Shown here one piece after another: positions 8,791 through 17,178 of a stretch of DNA of 64,000 bases. Position 1 is the stretch's first letter, and each line of letters starts with the position of its first letter. The stretch is from DASPWV01 sp046727855 (GTDB lineage: Bacteria > Acidobacteriota > Vicinamibacteria > Vicinamibacterales > UBA2999). The notes below the pieces were generated by a model. The model saw only the letters and a program-made list of their open reading frames with translations. It ran no database searches and was not told the origin of the DNA. Position numbers and translations under genes: made by a program. The stretch is taken from contig JBKPDL010000026.1 of NCBI GenBank assembly GCA_046727855.1, positions 1 to 64,000 of the forward strand, written 5' to 3'.

Positions 8791-9905
8791 CAGCGTGCCT
8801 CCGTCGCGTGAACGGGCGCACCGTCGCCGATCTTCTGCACGCCCGACACGACAAGCTTGTCGCCTTCTTTGAGTCCGCCGAGCAGCATGTAGTCGTTGCC
8901 AATGATCTGCCCCAACTGCACGGCTCGCTGCCGTGCCACTGTCTGGCCACCCTCACCGGCTTCGACGACGTACACAAAATGCTGCGCGTTGATCCGTGTG
9001 ACGGCGACGAGCGGAACGGTGAGGCTTGGCTCGGCCGTCCAAACCAGGTGCACACGAACGAACTGGTCGCTGCGAAGCGGAAGGCCGGTCTTGACTGGCG
9101 CCTTCACCAGCACCGATTGCATCGTCGGATCGACGCTCGATGAGACGAAGTTCACCTGCGTGGTGTCAATCACACCACCGCCGTCGTCCACGATGCGCAC
9201 CAGCAGCCCGGGCTTGAGCCCTGGCCCCTGCTGCACCGGTACGTTGATATACAGCTCGAGTCCGGCATTCTCGTCGATCGTGGTGAGCACTGTCGCCGGC
9301 GTTGCGCGATCGCCGACGCGCACCGGCACGTCGCCGACAATGCCCGCTGTCGGGGCGGTGACGTTGTGATAGCCAAGCTGCACGCGCTGCTCGCGGATTT
9401 GCGCCTCTACGGCGCGCAACTGCGCCTCCGTCGTTTGCACTGCGGTCGCGGCTTGCTCGTACTCCTGCTCGCTCACCGCGCCGGCGTCATAGAGCTTCTT
9501 CATGCGCTCAGCCTGTTGTCGGGCAAACTGCACATCGGCGCCGCGGGCGGCGCGCACCGATTCGAGGCCCGCGACCGTCGCTTCCTGTCCGGCCGAATCG
9601 ATGCGCATCAGCACCGCACCGGCTTTCACGCGCTGGCCGGAGCGGACGCTGATGCGCGTAATGAACCCGTCGACTTGCGGCTGAATGGTCGTCGAGCGCC
9701 GCGATTTGACCGTCGCGATGAATTCACTGGTGCGCTCAACCGGTTTCGGCGTGAGCGTCCGCACCTCGACACCCATCGGCGGCATGCCACCGCCGGGCGG
9801 CCCCCCGCCGGGACCACCGGCCGCCGCGTCGCCACGGCTGCAGGCCGTCCCAAGCGTGAATGCGTAGAGGATTAGTGTCACCGCGCCAAAGGAATGAAGC
9901 TTCAT
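8790..9905 (-). CDS. RND efflux periplasmic adaptor (membrane fusion) lipoprotein
   Basis: The chosen ATG at 9905 gives MKLHSFGAVTLILYAFTLGT followed by AC, a lipoprotein signal with a lipobox ending at Cys22; upstream in-frame codons add a basic, non-signal-like stretch and were rejected. After a Gly/Pro-rich spacer the mature part has the adaptor plan: lipoyl-like halves (QPQVDGFITRISVRSGQRVK and YHNVTAPTAGIVGDVPVRVG) flanking a coiled-coil hairpin of about 60 residues (DVQFARQQAERMKKLYDAGA), then beta-barrel and membrane-proximal domains. The protein bridges pump and TolC in the periplasm. It is the first gene of the operon, divergent from a WYL regulator. Confidence 0.92.
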   Translation of the reverse strand: MKLHSFGAVTLILYAFTLGTACSRGDAAAGGPGGGPPGGGMPPMGVEVRTLTPKPVERTSEFIATVKSRRSTTIQPQVDGFITRISVRSGQRVKAGAVLMRIDSAGQEATVAGLESVRAARGADVQFARQQAERMKKLYDAGAVSEQEYEQAATAVQTTEAQLRAVEAQIREQRVQLGYHNVTAPTAGIVGDVPVRVGDRATPATVLTTIDENAGLELYINVPVQQGPGLKPGLLVRIVDDGGGVIDTTQVNFVSSSVDPTMQSVLVKAPVKTGLPLRSDQFVRVHLVWTAEPSLTVPLVAVTRINAQHFVYVVEAGEGGQTVARQRAVQLGQIIGNDYMLLGGLKEGDKLVVSGVQKIGDGAPVHATEAR

Positions 9906-9996
9906 GGGGATACCAGGGAGTCCGAAACTCCTACTATACCGACCCTTCAACGTTGAGCCCCGTGATCTGTGCGCGAACAAAGCGGTTGTTGCAAAG

Positions 9997-10011
9997 GCGT
10001 TACGTTAACGC
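9997..10011. promoter_or_regulatory. Candidate operator between RND operon and WYL regulator
   Basis: The 141-base region between the divergent starts contains GCGTTA-CGT-TAACGC, a perfect 6-bp inverted repeat with a 3-base centre. Its position about 35 bases upstream of the regulator start and about 90 bases from the efflux start makes it a natural site for autoregulation and control of the pump. This is inference from position and symmetry only. Confidence 0.35.
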
Positions 10012-10046
10012 GCGATATATGCCAGCCTATGTCATAATTCGCCGCC

Positions 10047-11132
10047 GTGCGTGCGGATCGTCTGCTTTCGGTGCTGCTGCTTCTGCAAGCCAACGGCAAA
10101 CAAACCGGACGCGAGCTCGCGACCCGGCTCGAGGTGTCGGAACGCACGGTGCACCGCGACATGGAAGCATTGAGCGCCGCCGGCGTGCCTGTGTTCGCGG
10201 TGCGCGGCACGCGCGGCGGCTGGCAACTCGAAGATACCTGGCGCACGCAGGTGCCGGGCCTCGACGAGGCTGAGTTGCGCGCGCTCCTGATGGCGCAGCC
10301 GCGCGTGATCGGCGACGCCCGGTTGGCTGCGGCCGCCGAACGCGCCATCAACAAGCTGATGGCCGCGCTTCCAGTTTCGATGCGCGCGCGCGCCACGGAG
10401 ATACGGCAGCGGCTGTACGTAGACACGACTGGTTGGTGGGGCGGGACGGAAAACCTCGAGGCGCTGCCTGTCGTCCAGGAAGCTGTGACCCACGACCGAA
10501 AGCTCACGATGAAGTACCGCGCGGCCGCTCGACACACCGACGCTCGCTCGGGACAGGCCGCACGCGAGCTCGTTGATCGCACGGTCGATCCACTGGGGAT
10601 GGTTGCGAAGGGCGCCAACTGGTACCTCGTCGCGAACACCCCTGCCGGATTTCGCACATACCGCGTGTCGCGGATCGAACAGGCCGTGATACTCGATGAG
10701 CCTTCGACACGCCCACCGGATTTCGATCTCGCCGCGTACTGGATATCGTCCACGGCGGAATTTCTGGAGACGCGCCAGCGTTATCACGCCACGCTCCGTC
10801 TCGCGCCGGACGCGGCGGAGAGGATGAAATCGTGGCGACTGTGTTCGCCGGTCAACGCCGAAGACGCTCCCGATGCGAACGGCTGGGTCGCTATCCATGC
10901 GCAGTTCGAGGACGAAGAGCAGGCGCTTTTCATCGTCCTGGGATTCGGCTCCCGCGCTCGGGTCATCGAACCTGAAACGCTTCGCGCCCGCGTCCAGGCC
11001 GAGTTCGCCGCGATGTCTGACGTCATAACGGCCACCCGAAGTTCTCGCGCAGCCGATCCCGAAAGCGCCGGCTCAAGCGGAGTTCCAGTCCGGACGCGAG
11101 AACGACACGCGCATCGCCTTTCCCGAGCTTGA
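10047..11132 (+). CDS. HTH/WYL-domain transcriptional regulator (YafY-like)
   Basis: The product starts at GTG 10047 with VRADRLLSVLLLLQANGKQT, a DeoR-type winged helix (recognition part LEVSERTVHRDMEALSAAGV), followed by GTRGGWQLED. A central WYL domain is marked by LVDRTVDPLGMVAKGANWYL and FRTYRVSRIEQ, and a C-terminal WCX-like part ends near FAAMSDVIT. WYL regulators sense small ligands or nucleic acids and often control neighbouring transporters. The last 30 or so residues run antisense into the 3' end of the LytTR gene (overlap 11023-11132) and look like a late stop rather than conserved sequence. Confidence 0.88.
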   Translation: MRADRLLSVLLLLQANGKQTGRELATRLEVSERTVHRDMEALSAAGVPVFAVRGTRGGWQLEDTWRTQVPGLDEAELRALLMAQPRVIGDARLAAAAERAINKLMAALPVSMRARATEIRQRLYVDTTGWWGGTENLEALPVVQEAVTHDRKLTMKYRAAARHTDARSGQAARELVDRTVDPLGMVAKGANWYLVANTPAGFRTYRVSRIEQAVILDEPSTRPPDFDLAAYWISSTAEFLETRQRYHATLRLAPDAAERMKSWRLCSPVNAEDAPDANGWVAIHAQFEDEEQALFIVLGFGSRARVIEPETLRARVQAEFAAMSDVITATRSSRAADPESAGSSGVPVRTRERHAHRLSRA

Positions 11133-11802
11133 TCACCTCGCTGACCTTTGCGAGGTTCACCGCGTGTGAGCGATGGATCTGCGCAAACTTGCGCGCCGGC
11201 AGCCTGAGCATCACCGCCTGAATCGTCTGCCGCACCATGTAATCCTTGCGGCCGGCATGCAGGATCACATACTGGTCGGATGCCTCGATCCAGTCGATGT
11301 CATCGACCGGCACGAACACGACCCGGTCGCCCATCGGCACTGGGAACCTCACGGCCGGCGCGGCTGCCGCTGCGGGCGCGCGGCGGCCAAGAAGATCAGA
11401 GAGTCGCCGCGCCCATTCGGCTGTTCGCCGCTCGGTAATTCGACGCGCCGCACGATCAAACGCGGCGAAGAATCGCGCCCGATCGAAAGGCTTGAGGATG
11501 TAATCGATCGCGTCGGCCTCGAACGCCCGCAGTGCGTGCTCGTCGTGCGCGGTGATGAACATCGTCAGCGGCATCTGCTCAGCGCCAATCTCCGCGATCA
11601 CCTCAAAGCCATCCAGGCCCGGCATTGCGATGTCGAGGAGGACCAGGTCGGGCGAAGCACGCCGGATCGCGTCAACAGCTTCGCGGCCATTTCGGCATTC
11701 TTCGACAATCTCCACGTCATCGCGCTCGGAGAGCAGCACCCGCAGCGCCGCGCGCGCCGGCCCCTCGTCGTCGACGATCGCGACGCGCAGACGCTCAGCC
11801 AC
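11023..11802 (-). CDS. LytTR family DNA-binding response regulator
   Basis: GTG at 11802 is chosen because it follows AAGGAG by six bases and directly opens the receiver domain (RLRVAIVDDEGPARAALRVL). The phosphoacceptor is the Asp in LVLLDIAMPG; the conserved Thr and Lys appear in FITAHDEHA and YILKPFDRA. After a linker rich in Ala the LytTR domain runs from about residue 160 (RVVFVPVDDIDWIEASDQYV, then IHRSHAVNLAKVSEVI). It binds DNA as a phosphorylation-dependent activator. Its start overlaps the stop of the cognate kinase by 8 bases, so the two are coupled. Its 3' end overlaps the convergent WYL gene. Confidence 0.92.
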   Translation of the reverse strand: MAERLRVAIVDDEGPARAALRVLLSERDDVEIVEECRNGREAVDAIRRASPDLVLLDIAMPGLDGFEVIAEIGAEQMPLTMFITAHDEHALRAFEADAIDYILKPFDRARFFAAFDRAARRITERRTAEWARRLSDLLGRRAPAAAAAPAVRFPVPMGDRVVFVPVDDIDWIEASDQYVILHAGRKDYMVRQTIQAVMLRLPARKFAQIHRSHAVNLAKVSEVIKLGKGDARVVLASGLELRLSRRFRDRLRENFGWPL

Positions 11803-12925
11803 TGACCGCTCCTTGCGACGATTCCCCTCCGATCCGCGCGGGCATGTCGATTGTGGCCAGCACGCCACGCTGATCCATGTTCCGCAACGTGAGCGCGGAT
11901 CCTTCTCCCTGTGTGACGAGTCGCTCGTGGACATTGCGGAGGCCGAACCCGAATGCGTCTGGAGACCAGGCCTCGTCGAGCAGCGGGCCGTCGTTGTAGA
12001 CGGAGACGCGAAGGCGGCCGTCGGCAAGTGCCGCTCGAACATCCACAATCGCCGGCTCGACGCGGCGCGAGACGCCGTGTTTCAACGCGTTTTCAACGAT
12101 GGGCTGCAGGATCAGCGGCGGAACGAGAGCTGAAAGCGCAGCCGGATCGATGCGCCAGGTTACGGTGAGGCGATCGCCGAAGCGTGTTTCTTCGATACGA
12201 AGGTAGCGTTTGAGATGTTCCAATTCGTCGTGCAATGGGATGAGTTCGGCGGTCTGGCGATCGAGCGTCAATCGAAGCAGCTCGCCCAGCTCAGCGAGAA
12301 TCCGCATGGCGTGTTCGGTATTTCGTTGCAGGATCAGCGAGCCGATAGTGTGCAGCGTGTTGAACAGAAAGTGCGGCTGCAGTCGGGCCGTGAGCACTTG
12401 CAGCCGTGCGCTCACCAACTGCGATGAGAGCCGTAGTGCCTCGCGCTCGCGGGTGCGGAGTTCCTGGTTGGATCGCACCGCCGAAGCCACCGAGACGACA
12501 GCTGCGTACACCAACAGCTCGATATGAAAGTACGCGCTGAAGAGAAACATGACGTTCGCCCACAGCGGGCGTGCGCGATCCACGGCAGTGAACCAGGTCA
12601 CCGTGGCTGGTAGATGCAACAACAGTTCATAGACCGCGACATAAATGGCGACGACGGTGGCCGCTACAAGCATCGCCAGCGCGGCATGGCGCAGGAGGTT
12701 GGGCAACTTGTCGCCCTCGCGAACCGGCCAGCGCGCCGCCTGCGACCACGCAAGTGGTCCCAGAATCGCCCACGGGTACCAATGCGCCATCTGCAGCGCG
12801 AGAGTCGCAGCAAACGGTGTCGGCATCGACTCGGCGCGAAAAATCACGTACAGCTGACTCGAGAAGAGCAGCGCCACGCCGGTCAGACCAGTCAGGAGCC
12901 ACAATCCGGCACGCACTCGACTCAT
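11795..12925 (-). CDS. LytS-type sensor histidine kinase
   Basis: The start at ATG 12925 gives MSRVRAGLWLLTGLTGVALL, the first of about five membrane helices that fill the first 150 residues; in-frame codons upstream add a basic non-conserved stretch. The His_kinase domain carries the phosphoacceptor in LQPHFLFNTLHTIGSLI, and the ATPase domain shows the N-box ILQPIVENALKHG and G-box FGFGLRNVHERL. This is the membrane partner of the LytTR regulator that follows with an 8-base overlap. The sensing region is just transmembrane helices, so the signal is likely membrane-derived; its identity is unknown. Confidence 0.92.
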   Translation of the reverse strand: MSRVRAGLWLLTGLTGVALLFSSQLYVIFRAESMPTPFAATLALQMAHWYPWAILGPLAWSQAARWPVREGDKLPNLLRHAALAMLVAATVVAIYVAVYELLLHLPATVTWFTAVDRARPLWANVMFLFSAYFHIELLVYAAVVSVASAVRSNQELRTREREALRLSSQLVSARLQVLTARLQPHFLFNTLHTIGSLILQRNTEHAMRILAELGELLRLTLDRQTAELIPLHDELEHLKRYLRIEETRFGDRLTVTWRIDPAALSALVPPLILQPIVENALKHGVSRRVEPAIVDVRAALADGRLRVSVYNDGPLLDEAWSPDAFGFGLRNVHERLVTQGEGSALTLRNMDQRGVLATIDMPARIGGESSQGAVSG

Positions 12926-13186
12926 ATGCCTAATCTCTGCAGCCTTACGCCCTACGAACGTAGTGGTCAGTCTGCGCCTGACGAAACACGATGGCGCGAG
13001 CGGCGACGCCGCCACGCCAGCGGTTCCTGCGCTGTCGCGGGCGGGACGTGGGAAGTTCCGCGGTTCTCACCTTCCGGAGTTCAGGTTGGGCGTTTCGGGG
13101 TTCCAGGCGTTGGGAATTCAGGAGTTCCAGAGTCGAACGCTCTGAACATCGAACCCAGCAACGTCGGAACTTCGAAACCTGCGAAC
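12926..13186. repeat. Spacer with degenerate GTTCC / GGAAC iterated repeats
   Basis: This 261-base spacer upstream of the sensor kinase is filled from about 13050 to 13190 with short near-repeats. The left half iterates GTTCC-, TTCAGG- and GGTTCCAGG-like words; the right half iterates the complementary GAAC words (CATCGAACCC, TCGGAACTTCGAAACC, CGAACCTAGGAAC). The opposed halves could fold into a long imperfect hairpin. It lies past the kinase gene stop of the Ser/Thr kinase and before the LytS kinase start. I see no gene in it. Confidence 0.55.
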
Positions 13187-14359
13187 CTAGGAACGCTGAG
13201 AGACGAGGCGCCAGAACTGCGGTTCGTTGAGCAGCGTAATCCGGTGCCCCTTCTCACGGAGCCGTTTCACCTCCATGAGCTTGCGGCCGGCGTCGCGGCC
13301 GGCGGCCTGCAGCGCGTTCGGCCGCCCGCGAACGACCACTGTGGTCAGCGTCGAGGGCGCGCCGTGCACGATCGCGCCGGCGCGACGCGCTGCCTTGACG
13401 GCCTCTGCACGGTGTCGCATCAGAATGCCGGTAAACGCCAAATGCACGCCGCGAAGGGTCCTCAGCACGCCGGCTTTGAGCGGCGTCGGACGCGTACGCA
13501 GGGCTGCGATCAACTCGTTGGCCGTCTCGTACCGTTTACGGCGCTCGCCAAGGCAACGGTAGATGATTTCCTTCAACTGATCGCTGCACGAGAGAAGGCG
13601 CACGTCCCGCGTGCGAAGGCGCGCGGTTGCATTGCCCTTCACGAGCATGCCGATTAGCTGGCCCACTTGATACACGTCGTCCCGCGCCTGCCATTTGGGA
13701 ACGACCCCCGCCAGAATATCGCTCGGCGCCGTCAACGCGTTCATCGTTCGTACCGTCACCCCACGACCGTCGCTTTGATGACGCGTGATGCCAAAATCAC
13801 CGAGCTTCAACTGATAGTCGGCGCACACGAACACATTCATCGGTGTCAGATCGCGGTGCAACATTTGTCCGCGATGAAGCTTACCCAGCACCTCCAGGAC
13901 CGCGGCGATCTCACGTCGCGCGCTTGCCTCCGACCACGGTTTGGCGGCGCGCTCCAGGAACGAGCTGAGATCGCCGTGCGGCGCGTACTCGAGCGCCAGG
14001 CAATAGAGCGCTCGCCCATCCGGTTGCATCAGCGGAAAGGCCTCAAACATCTGAATGGCGCGCGGATGTCCGTCCAAGAGTTGACCGAAGTAGGCCTCAC
14101 GCATCCAGCCGTCGATCCGATCGCTGACCTTGATGCCGACCACGGCGGGAATCTTGTTTGACGTGCCGAGCCGTCGCGCCAGGTAGACTTGACCGAAGCC
14201 TCCCTCGCCGAGCAGACGATCGACGCGATAATCCAGCTGCGACTCGGGACTCGTGATCGTGTGGCCCGCCTCGAAGAAATCTCCGCGCCGGCGTGCGGCG
14301 CGCACCACTGTGGCCGTTCTTGTTACTGCGCGCGACGCACGGGTCATTCGGATCAGCAT
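13187..14359 (-). CDS. Ser/Thr protein kinase with C-terminal BRCT-like domain
   Basis: Starting at ATG 14359 (ATG 14347 is an alternative) the product has about 390 residues. A eukaryote-like kinase domain is complete: glycine loop GEGGFGQVY near residue 51, the VAIK-type lysine in VVGIKVSD, catalytic loop HRDLTPMNV, and DFGITRH. There is no transmembrane segment, so it is cytoplasmic. From about residue 300 a second domain reads LRGVHLAFTGIL, RRAGAIVHGAPST, TTVVVRG and a final RITLLNEPQFWRLV; this matches the BRCT pattern of NAD-dependent ligases and RFC1. BRCT modules bind DNA ends or phosphopeptides. Kinase-BRCT fusion is unusual in bacteria. Confidence 0.8.
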   Translation of the reverse strand: MLIRMTRASRAVTRTATVVRAARRRGDFFEAGHTITSPESQLDYRVDRLLGEGGFGQVYLARRLGTSNKIPAVVGIKVSDRIDGWMREAYFGQLLDGHPRAIQMFEAFPLMQPDGRALYCLALEYAPHGDLSSFLERAAKPWSEASARREIAAVLEVLGKLHRGQMLHRDLTPMNVFVCADYQLKLGDFGITRHQSDGRGVTVRTMNALTAPSDILAGVVPKWQARDDVYQVGQLIGMLVKGNATARLRTRDVRLLSCSDQLKEIIYRCLGERRKRYETANELIAALRTRPTPLKAGVLRTLRGVHLAFTGILMRHRAEAVKAARRAGAIVHGAPSTLTTVVVRGRPNALQAAGRDAGRKLMEVKRLREKGHRITLLNEPQFWRLVSQRS

Positions 14360-14384
14360 AGCGCGTTTACAATGTCGCAGGTGC

Positions 14385-15242
14385 ATGCGCGACCTTCTCA
14401 CCGGCTACAGCCGCGCGTTGTATTCCAATTGGCTGTGGCATCGTCCGCTGCAGCTGCTCGTCGATGCGGGAGAAGGCGTGCACCTCGCGCTCGGCACCGA
14501 AGTGTTCGCGCCGTCGATCGTCGCGATTACGCATGGCCATTCCGATCACGTGCTCGGTCTGGCTGGCTTCGCCGGTGCGCGTCGATTCGGCAAAGGGGCA
14601 ACGACCAAACCATGGACTGTGCTCTACCCTGCAGGATCGCCGGGCGTGATAGCCGCGCGCGATTTGATCGCAGCGCTGTGGCGTGGCGTCGAATTTCCGA
14701 TCACCTGGACGGAAATCGAATCGGGCGACATGCATCGAATGAGCCAGCATCGCGCCATCGAAGCGTTCGCTGTGCAACACGTCGTTACCGAGCCGGCCGT
14801 CGGCTACCGCGTGATCGAGACGAGACGCCGGCTCAAAGCAGAGTACAGCGCAATGTCCGAACAAGAGATCGAGCCACTGGCAAGAACGCATGGACGTGAC
14901 GCTCTGATGGAGGAATACAAACACGTGCTTTTCGTACACAGCGGTGATGCGATGCCGATCGACGTGAGCCTGACGCGCGGCGCCGATCTCCTGGTTCACG
15001 ATGCCACCTTCCTATCGAGTAGCGAACGGCGCGATCCGACTCATGCGACCACAGAGGAAGTGTTGCACGTTGCACGCGAGGCCGGCGTCCGCACGCTTGT
15101 CATCAATCACTTGTCGGTCCGATACGATCGAGCCGAGGCGCTGGGGCGACTTGCGCAACAGGTGCGGGACAGTGGATTCAGCGGTGACTGCTGGCTGCTG
15201 GATGAAGCGGAATTCCTGGCTCTCAGCCCGCGGCGCGGCTAA
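14385..15242 (+). CDS. RNase Z-like metallo-beta-lactamase fold hydrolase
   Basis: ATG 14385 opens MRDLLTGYSRALYSNWLWHR and the length of 285 residues suits the ribonuclease Z group. The zinc-binding signature is AITHGHSDHVLGLAGF, with further ligands expected in FVHSGDAMP, LVHDATFL and NHLSVRYD. RNase Z enzymes trim tRNA 3' trailers or, in related branches, hydrolyse other phosphodiesters. The N-terminus lacks the usual GTG(S/T)..P start of tRNase Z and begins directly with a substrate-site-like segment, so a related MBL hydrolase function remains possible. It diverges from the kinase gene with only 25 bases between starts. Confidence 0.75.
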   Translation: MRDLLTGYSRALYSNWLWHRPLQLLVDAGEGVHLALGTEVFAPSIVAITHGHSDHVLGLAGFAGARRFGKGATTKPWTVLYPAGSPGVIAARDLIAALWRGVEFPITWTEIESGDMHRMSQHRAIEAFAVQHVVTEPAVGYRVIETRRRLKAEYSAMSEQEIEPLARTHGRDALMEEYKHVLFVHSGDAMPIDVSLTRGADLLVHDATFLSSSERRDPTHATTEEVLHVAREAGVRTLVINHLSVRYDRAEALGRLAQQVRDSGFSGDCWLLDEAEFLALSPRRG

Positions 15243-15264
15243 AGGCGCGCCCTCTTGCCCCCCC

Positions 15265-15360
15265 GGCGGGGAAAGCCCGCCATAACCCTTTCCGCTGTGC
15301 CGGGGCAAAAGCCCCGCCACGACCCTTCCGCTGCGGCGAGGCTAAAGCGCCGCCACGACG
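15265..15360. repeat. Three tandem diverged copies of the palindromic REP-like unit
   Basis: The spacer before gatC holds three consecutive units of about 40-50 bases. Each has a GC stem around AAAG and is followed by a CCACGAC- or CCATAAC-type tail; the first two also share CCTTTCCGCTG or CCTTCCGCTG. The stems are GGCGGG-GAAAG-CCCGCC (15265-15281), GGGGC-AAAA-GCCCC (15302-15314), and GGCGAGG-CTAAAG-CGCCGCC (15335-15354). Stem sequences differ between copies yet keep pairing, which indicates selection for the palindrome. Confidence 0.65.
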
Positions 15361-15380
15361 CTGATAGAATTTCCAACTTC

Positions 15381-15677
15381 ATGTCCTCATCTCTTTCCCG
15401 CGAGGAGGTCCTGCGGATCGCCTCGCTGGCGCGGCTCGAACTCACGGCCGACGAAATCGAGCTCTTCACACGGCAGCTCGCGGCGATTCTGGAATACGTC
15501 GCCCAGATCCGCGACCTCGACACCTCCGGTGTGCCGCCAACGTCGCACATCCTCAATCAACCAATCGATCGCGATGACCAAGCCGCGGATTCGTTGCCGC
15601 GCGATGCCGCGCTCGCCAACGCGCCGGAGGCGGCCCGCCACGCCGGCCTCTTCAAAGTGCCGCGAGTGTTCGGATGA
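15381..15677 (+). CDS. gatC: Asp/Glu-tRNA amidotransferase subunit C
   Basis: The ATG at 15381 gives a 98-residue protein with the GatC profile: SREEVLRIASLARLELTADE at the start, FTRQLAAILEYVAQIRDLDT in the middle, and a C-terminal stretch ending GLFKVPRVFG. GatC wraps around GatA and stabilises the GatCAB complex, which converts misacylated Glu-tRNA(Gln) or Asp-tRNA(Asn) to the amidated form in the cytoplasm. Its stop overlaps the gatA ATG by four bases (ATGA, 15674-15677). gatB is not in the window. Confidence 0.95.
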   Translation: MSSSLSREEVLRIASLARLELTADEIELFTRQLAAILEYVAQIRDLDTSGVPPTSHILNQPIDRDDQAADSLPRDAALANAPEAARHAGLFKVPRVFG

Positions 15678-17146
15678 CGCCGACGGATCTCACCGCCACG
15701 GCGCTCGCCGCACGCATCGCTGCACGAGAGATCACGGCTACAGAGGCATGCCAGGCGGCGCTCGACCGCATCGCGCGACATGATGGCGGGCTGCACGCCT
15801 TTCACACTGTTGTCGCCGACCGCGCGCTCGCGCGTGCGAAGACGCTCGACGCGGCCCAGGCGGCGGGAACCCCGATCGGTCCTTTGCATGGCGTGCCCGT
15901 TGCGCTCAAGGACAACATGTGTACGCGCGACGTGCTGACCACCGCTTCGTCCCGCATCCTGGAAGGTTTTGTGCCGCCCTACGACGCAACCGTCGTGCGC
16001 AGGTTGGAATCGGCGGGGGCGGTGATCGTCGGCAAGACCAACCTCGACGAATTCGCAATGGGATCGTCGACCGAGAACTCGGCGTTCGGACCGTCTCGAA
16101 ATCCGTGGGCCACCGATCGCACGCCCGGGGGATCGAGCGGCGGATCGGCCGTTGCCGTTGCGGCCCGCATGGTGCCGGCTGCGCTCGGCTCCGACACCGG
16201 AGGCTCGATTCGTCAGCCGGCCGCGCTCAGTGGAGTTGTCGGCCTGAAGCCGACGTACGGACGGGTGTCGCGCTACGGACTGCTGGCCTTTGCTTCCTCA
16301 CTGGATCAGATCGGCCCGCTGACCAGGACTGCGGAAGATGCCGCGCTGCTGCTAGAGGTGATAGCCGGCGCCGATGCAAATGATTCCACCGCTGCGGCGC
16401 GCCCGGTCCACGCCTATCGTGCGGCCTTGACTGGCGAGGTCAAAGGATTGCGCGCCGGCGTGCCGCGAACGGTGCTCGCCGAAGGCGTTGACGTCGAGGT
16501 CCTGCGCGCGTTCGACTCCGCCATTGACGCGCTGCGATCGAACGGCGTAGAGATCATCGACGTCGATCTCCCGCATGCGCGGTATGCGATTCCGATCTAC
16601 TACCTCATCGCAACTGCGGAAGCCTCGTCGAATCTCGCGCGCTACGACGGTGCGCGCTATGGCCTGCGCGCGCCGCTCGGCAAGGATGCCACTCTGGGGG
16701 CGATGTACGACCGCACGCGCGACCAAGGGTTTGGCGCCGAGGTCAAGCGCCGGATCATGCTCGGCACCTACGTGCTCAGCCACGGCTATTACGACGCGTA
16801 CTATCTCAAGGCACAGCAGGTGCGCACCCTCGTGCTGCGCGATTACGAACTCGCATTCGAGCGAGTAGATATCGTGGCGATGCCAACGGCGCCGACACCG
16901 GCGTTCAGGTTGGGAGAGAAAACCAGCGATCCGATTCAGATGTATCTCGCCGACGTGTTTACGGTGAGTGCGAACCTTGCTGGATTGCCGTCGATCAGCA
17001 TCCCCTGCGGCTTCTCACAGTGCCGTCTTCCGATTGGACTGCAGTTGACCGGCCGGCCGTTCGACGAAGCCACGCTGCTCCGCGCCGCGGATGCGTTTCA
17101 GCGGGAGACGGACTGGCACGAGCGGCGGCCGGATCGTCTGGTGTAA
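15674..17146 (+). CDS. gatA: Asp/Glu-tRNA amidotransferase subunit A
   Basis: The 490-residue protein contains the amidase signature with its Ser-cisSer-Lys triad: Lys79 in VALKDN, Ser154 in GGSSGGSAVAV and Ser178 in SDTGGSIRQPAA, at the same numbering usual for GatA. It hydrolyses glutamine to supply ammonia for transamidation of mischarged tRNAs. The start is set by the ATGA overlap with gatC. Its C-terminal half shows the family's QQVRTLVLRDYE and SIPCGF stretches. Intact, with no sign of transfer. Confidence 0.96.
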   Translation: MTPTDLTATALAARIAAREITATEACQAALDRIARHDGGLHAFHTVVADRALARAKTLDAAQAAGTPIGPLHGVPVALKDNMCTRDVLTTASSRILEGFVPPYDATVVRRLESAGAVIVGKTNLDEFAMGSSTENSAFGPSRNPWATDRTPGGSSGGSAVAVAARMVPAALGSDTGGSIRQPAALSGVVGLKPTYGRVSRYGLLAFASSLDQIGPLTRTAEDAALLLEVIAGADANDSTAAARPVHAYRAALTGEVKGLRAGVPRTVLAEGVDVEVLRAFDSAIDALRSNGVEIIDVDLPHARYAIPIYYLIATAEASSNLARYDGARYGLRAPLGKDATLGAMYDRTRDQGFGAEVKRRIMLGTYVLSHGYYDAYYLKAQQVRTLVLRDYELAFERVDIVAMPTAPTPAFRLGEKTSDPIQMYLADVFTVSANLAGLPSISIPCGFSQCRLPIGLQLTGRPFDEATLLRAADAFQRETDWHERRPDRLV

Positions 17147-17170
17147 GCGGCCGGTCTAAAGACCGCCACG
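17147..17170. repeat. REP-like palindrome after gatA
   Basis: Between the convergent gatA and acyl-CoA synthetase stops, GCGG-CCGGTCTAAAGACCG-CCACG forms a stem around CTAAAG with the CCACG tail of the window's palindrome family. It occupies nearly the whole 32-base spacer, so it may serve both genes as a transcript end. Confidence 0.55.
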
Positions 17171-17178
17171 TCATGTGA

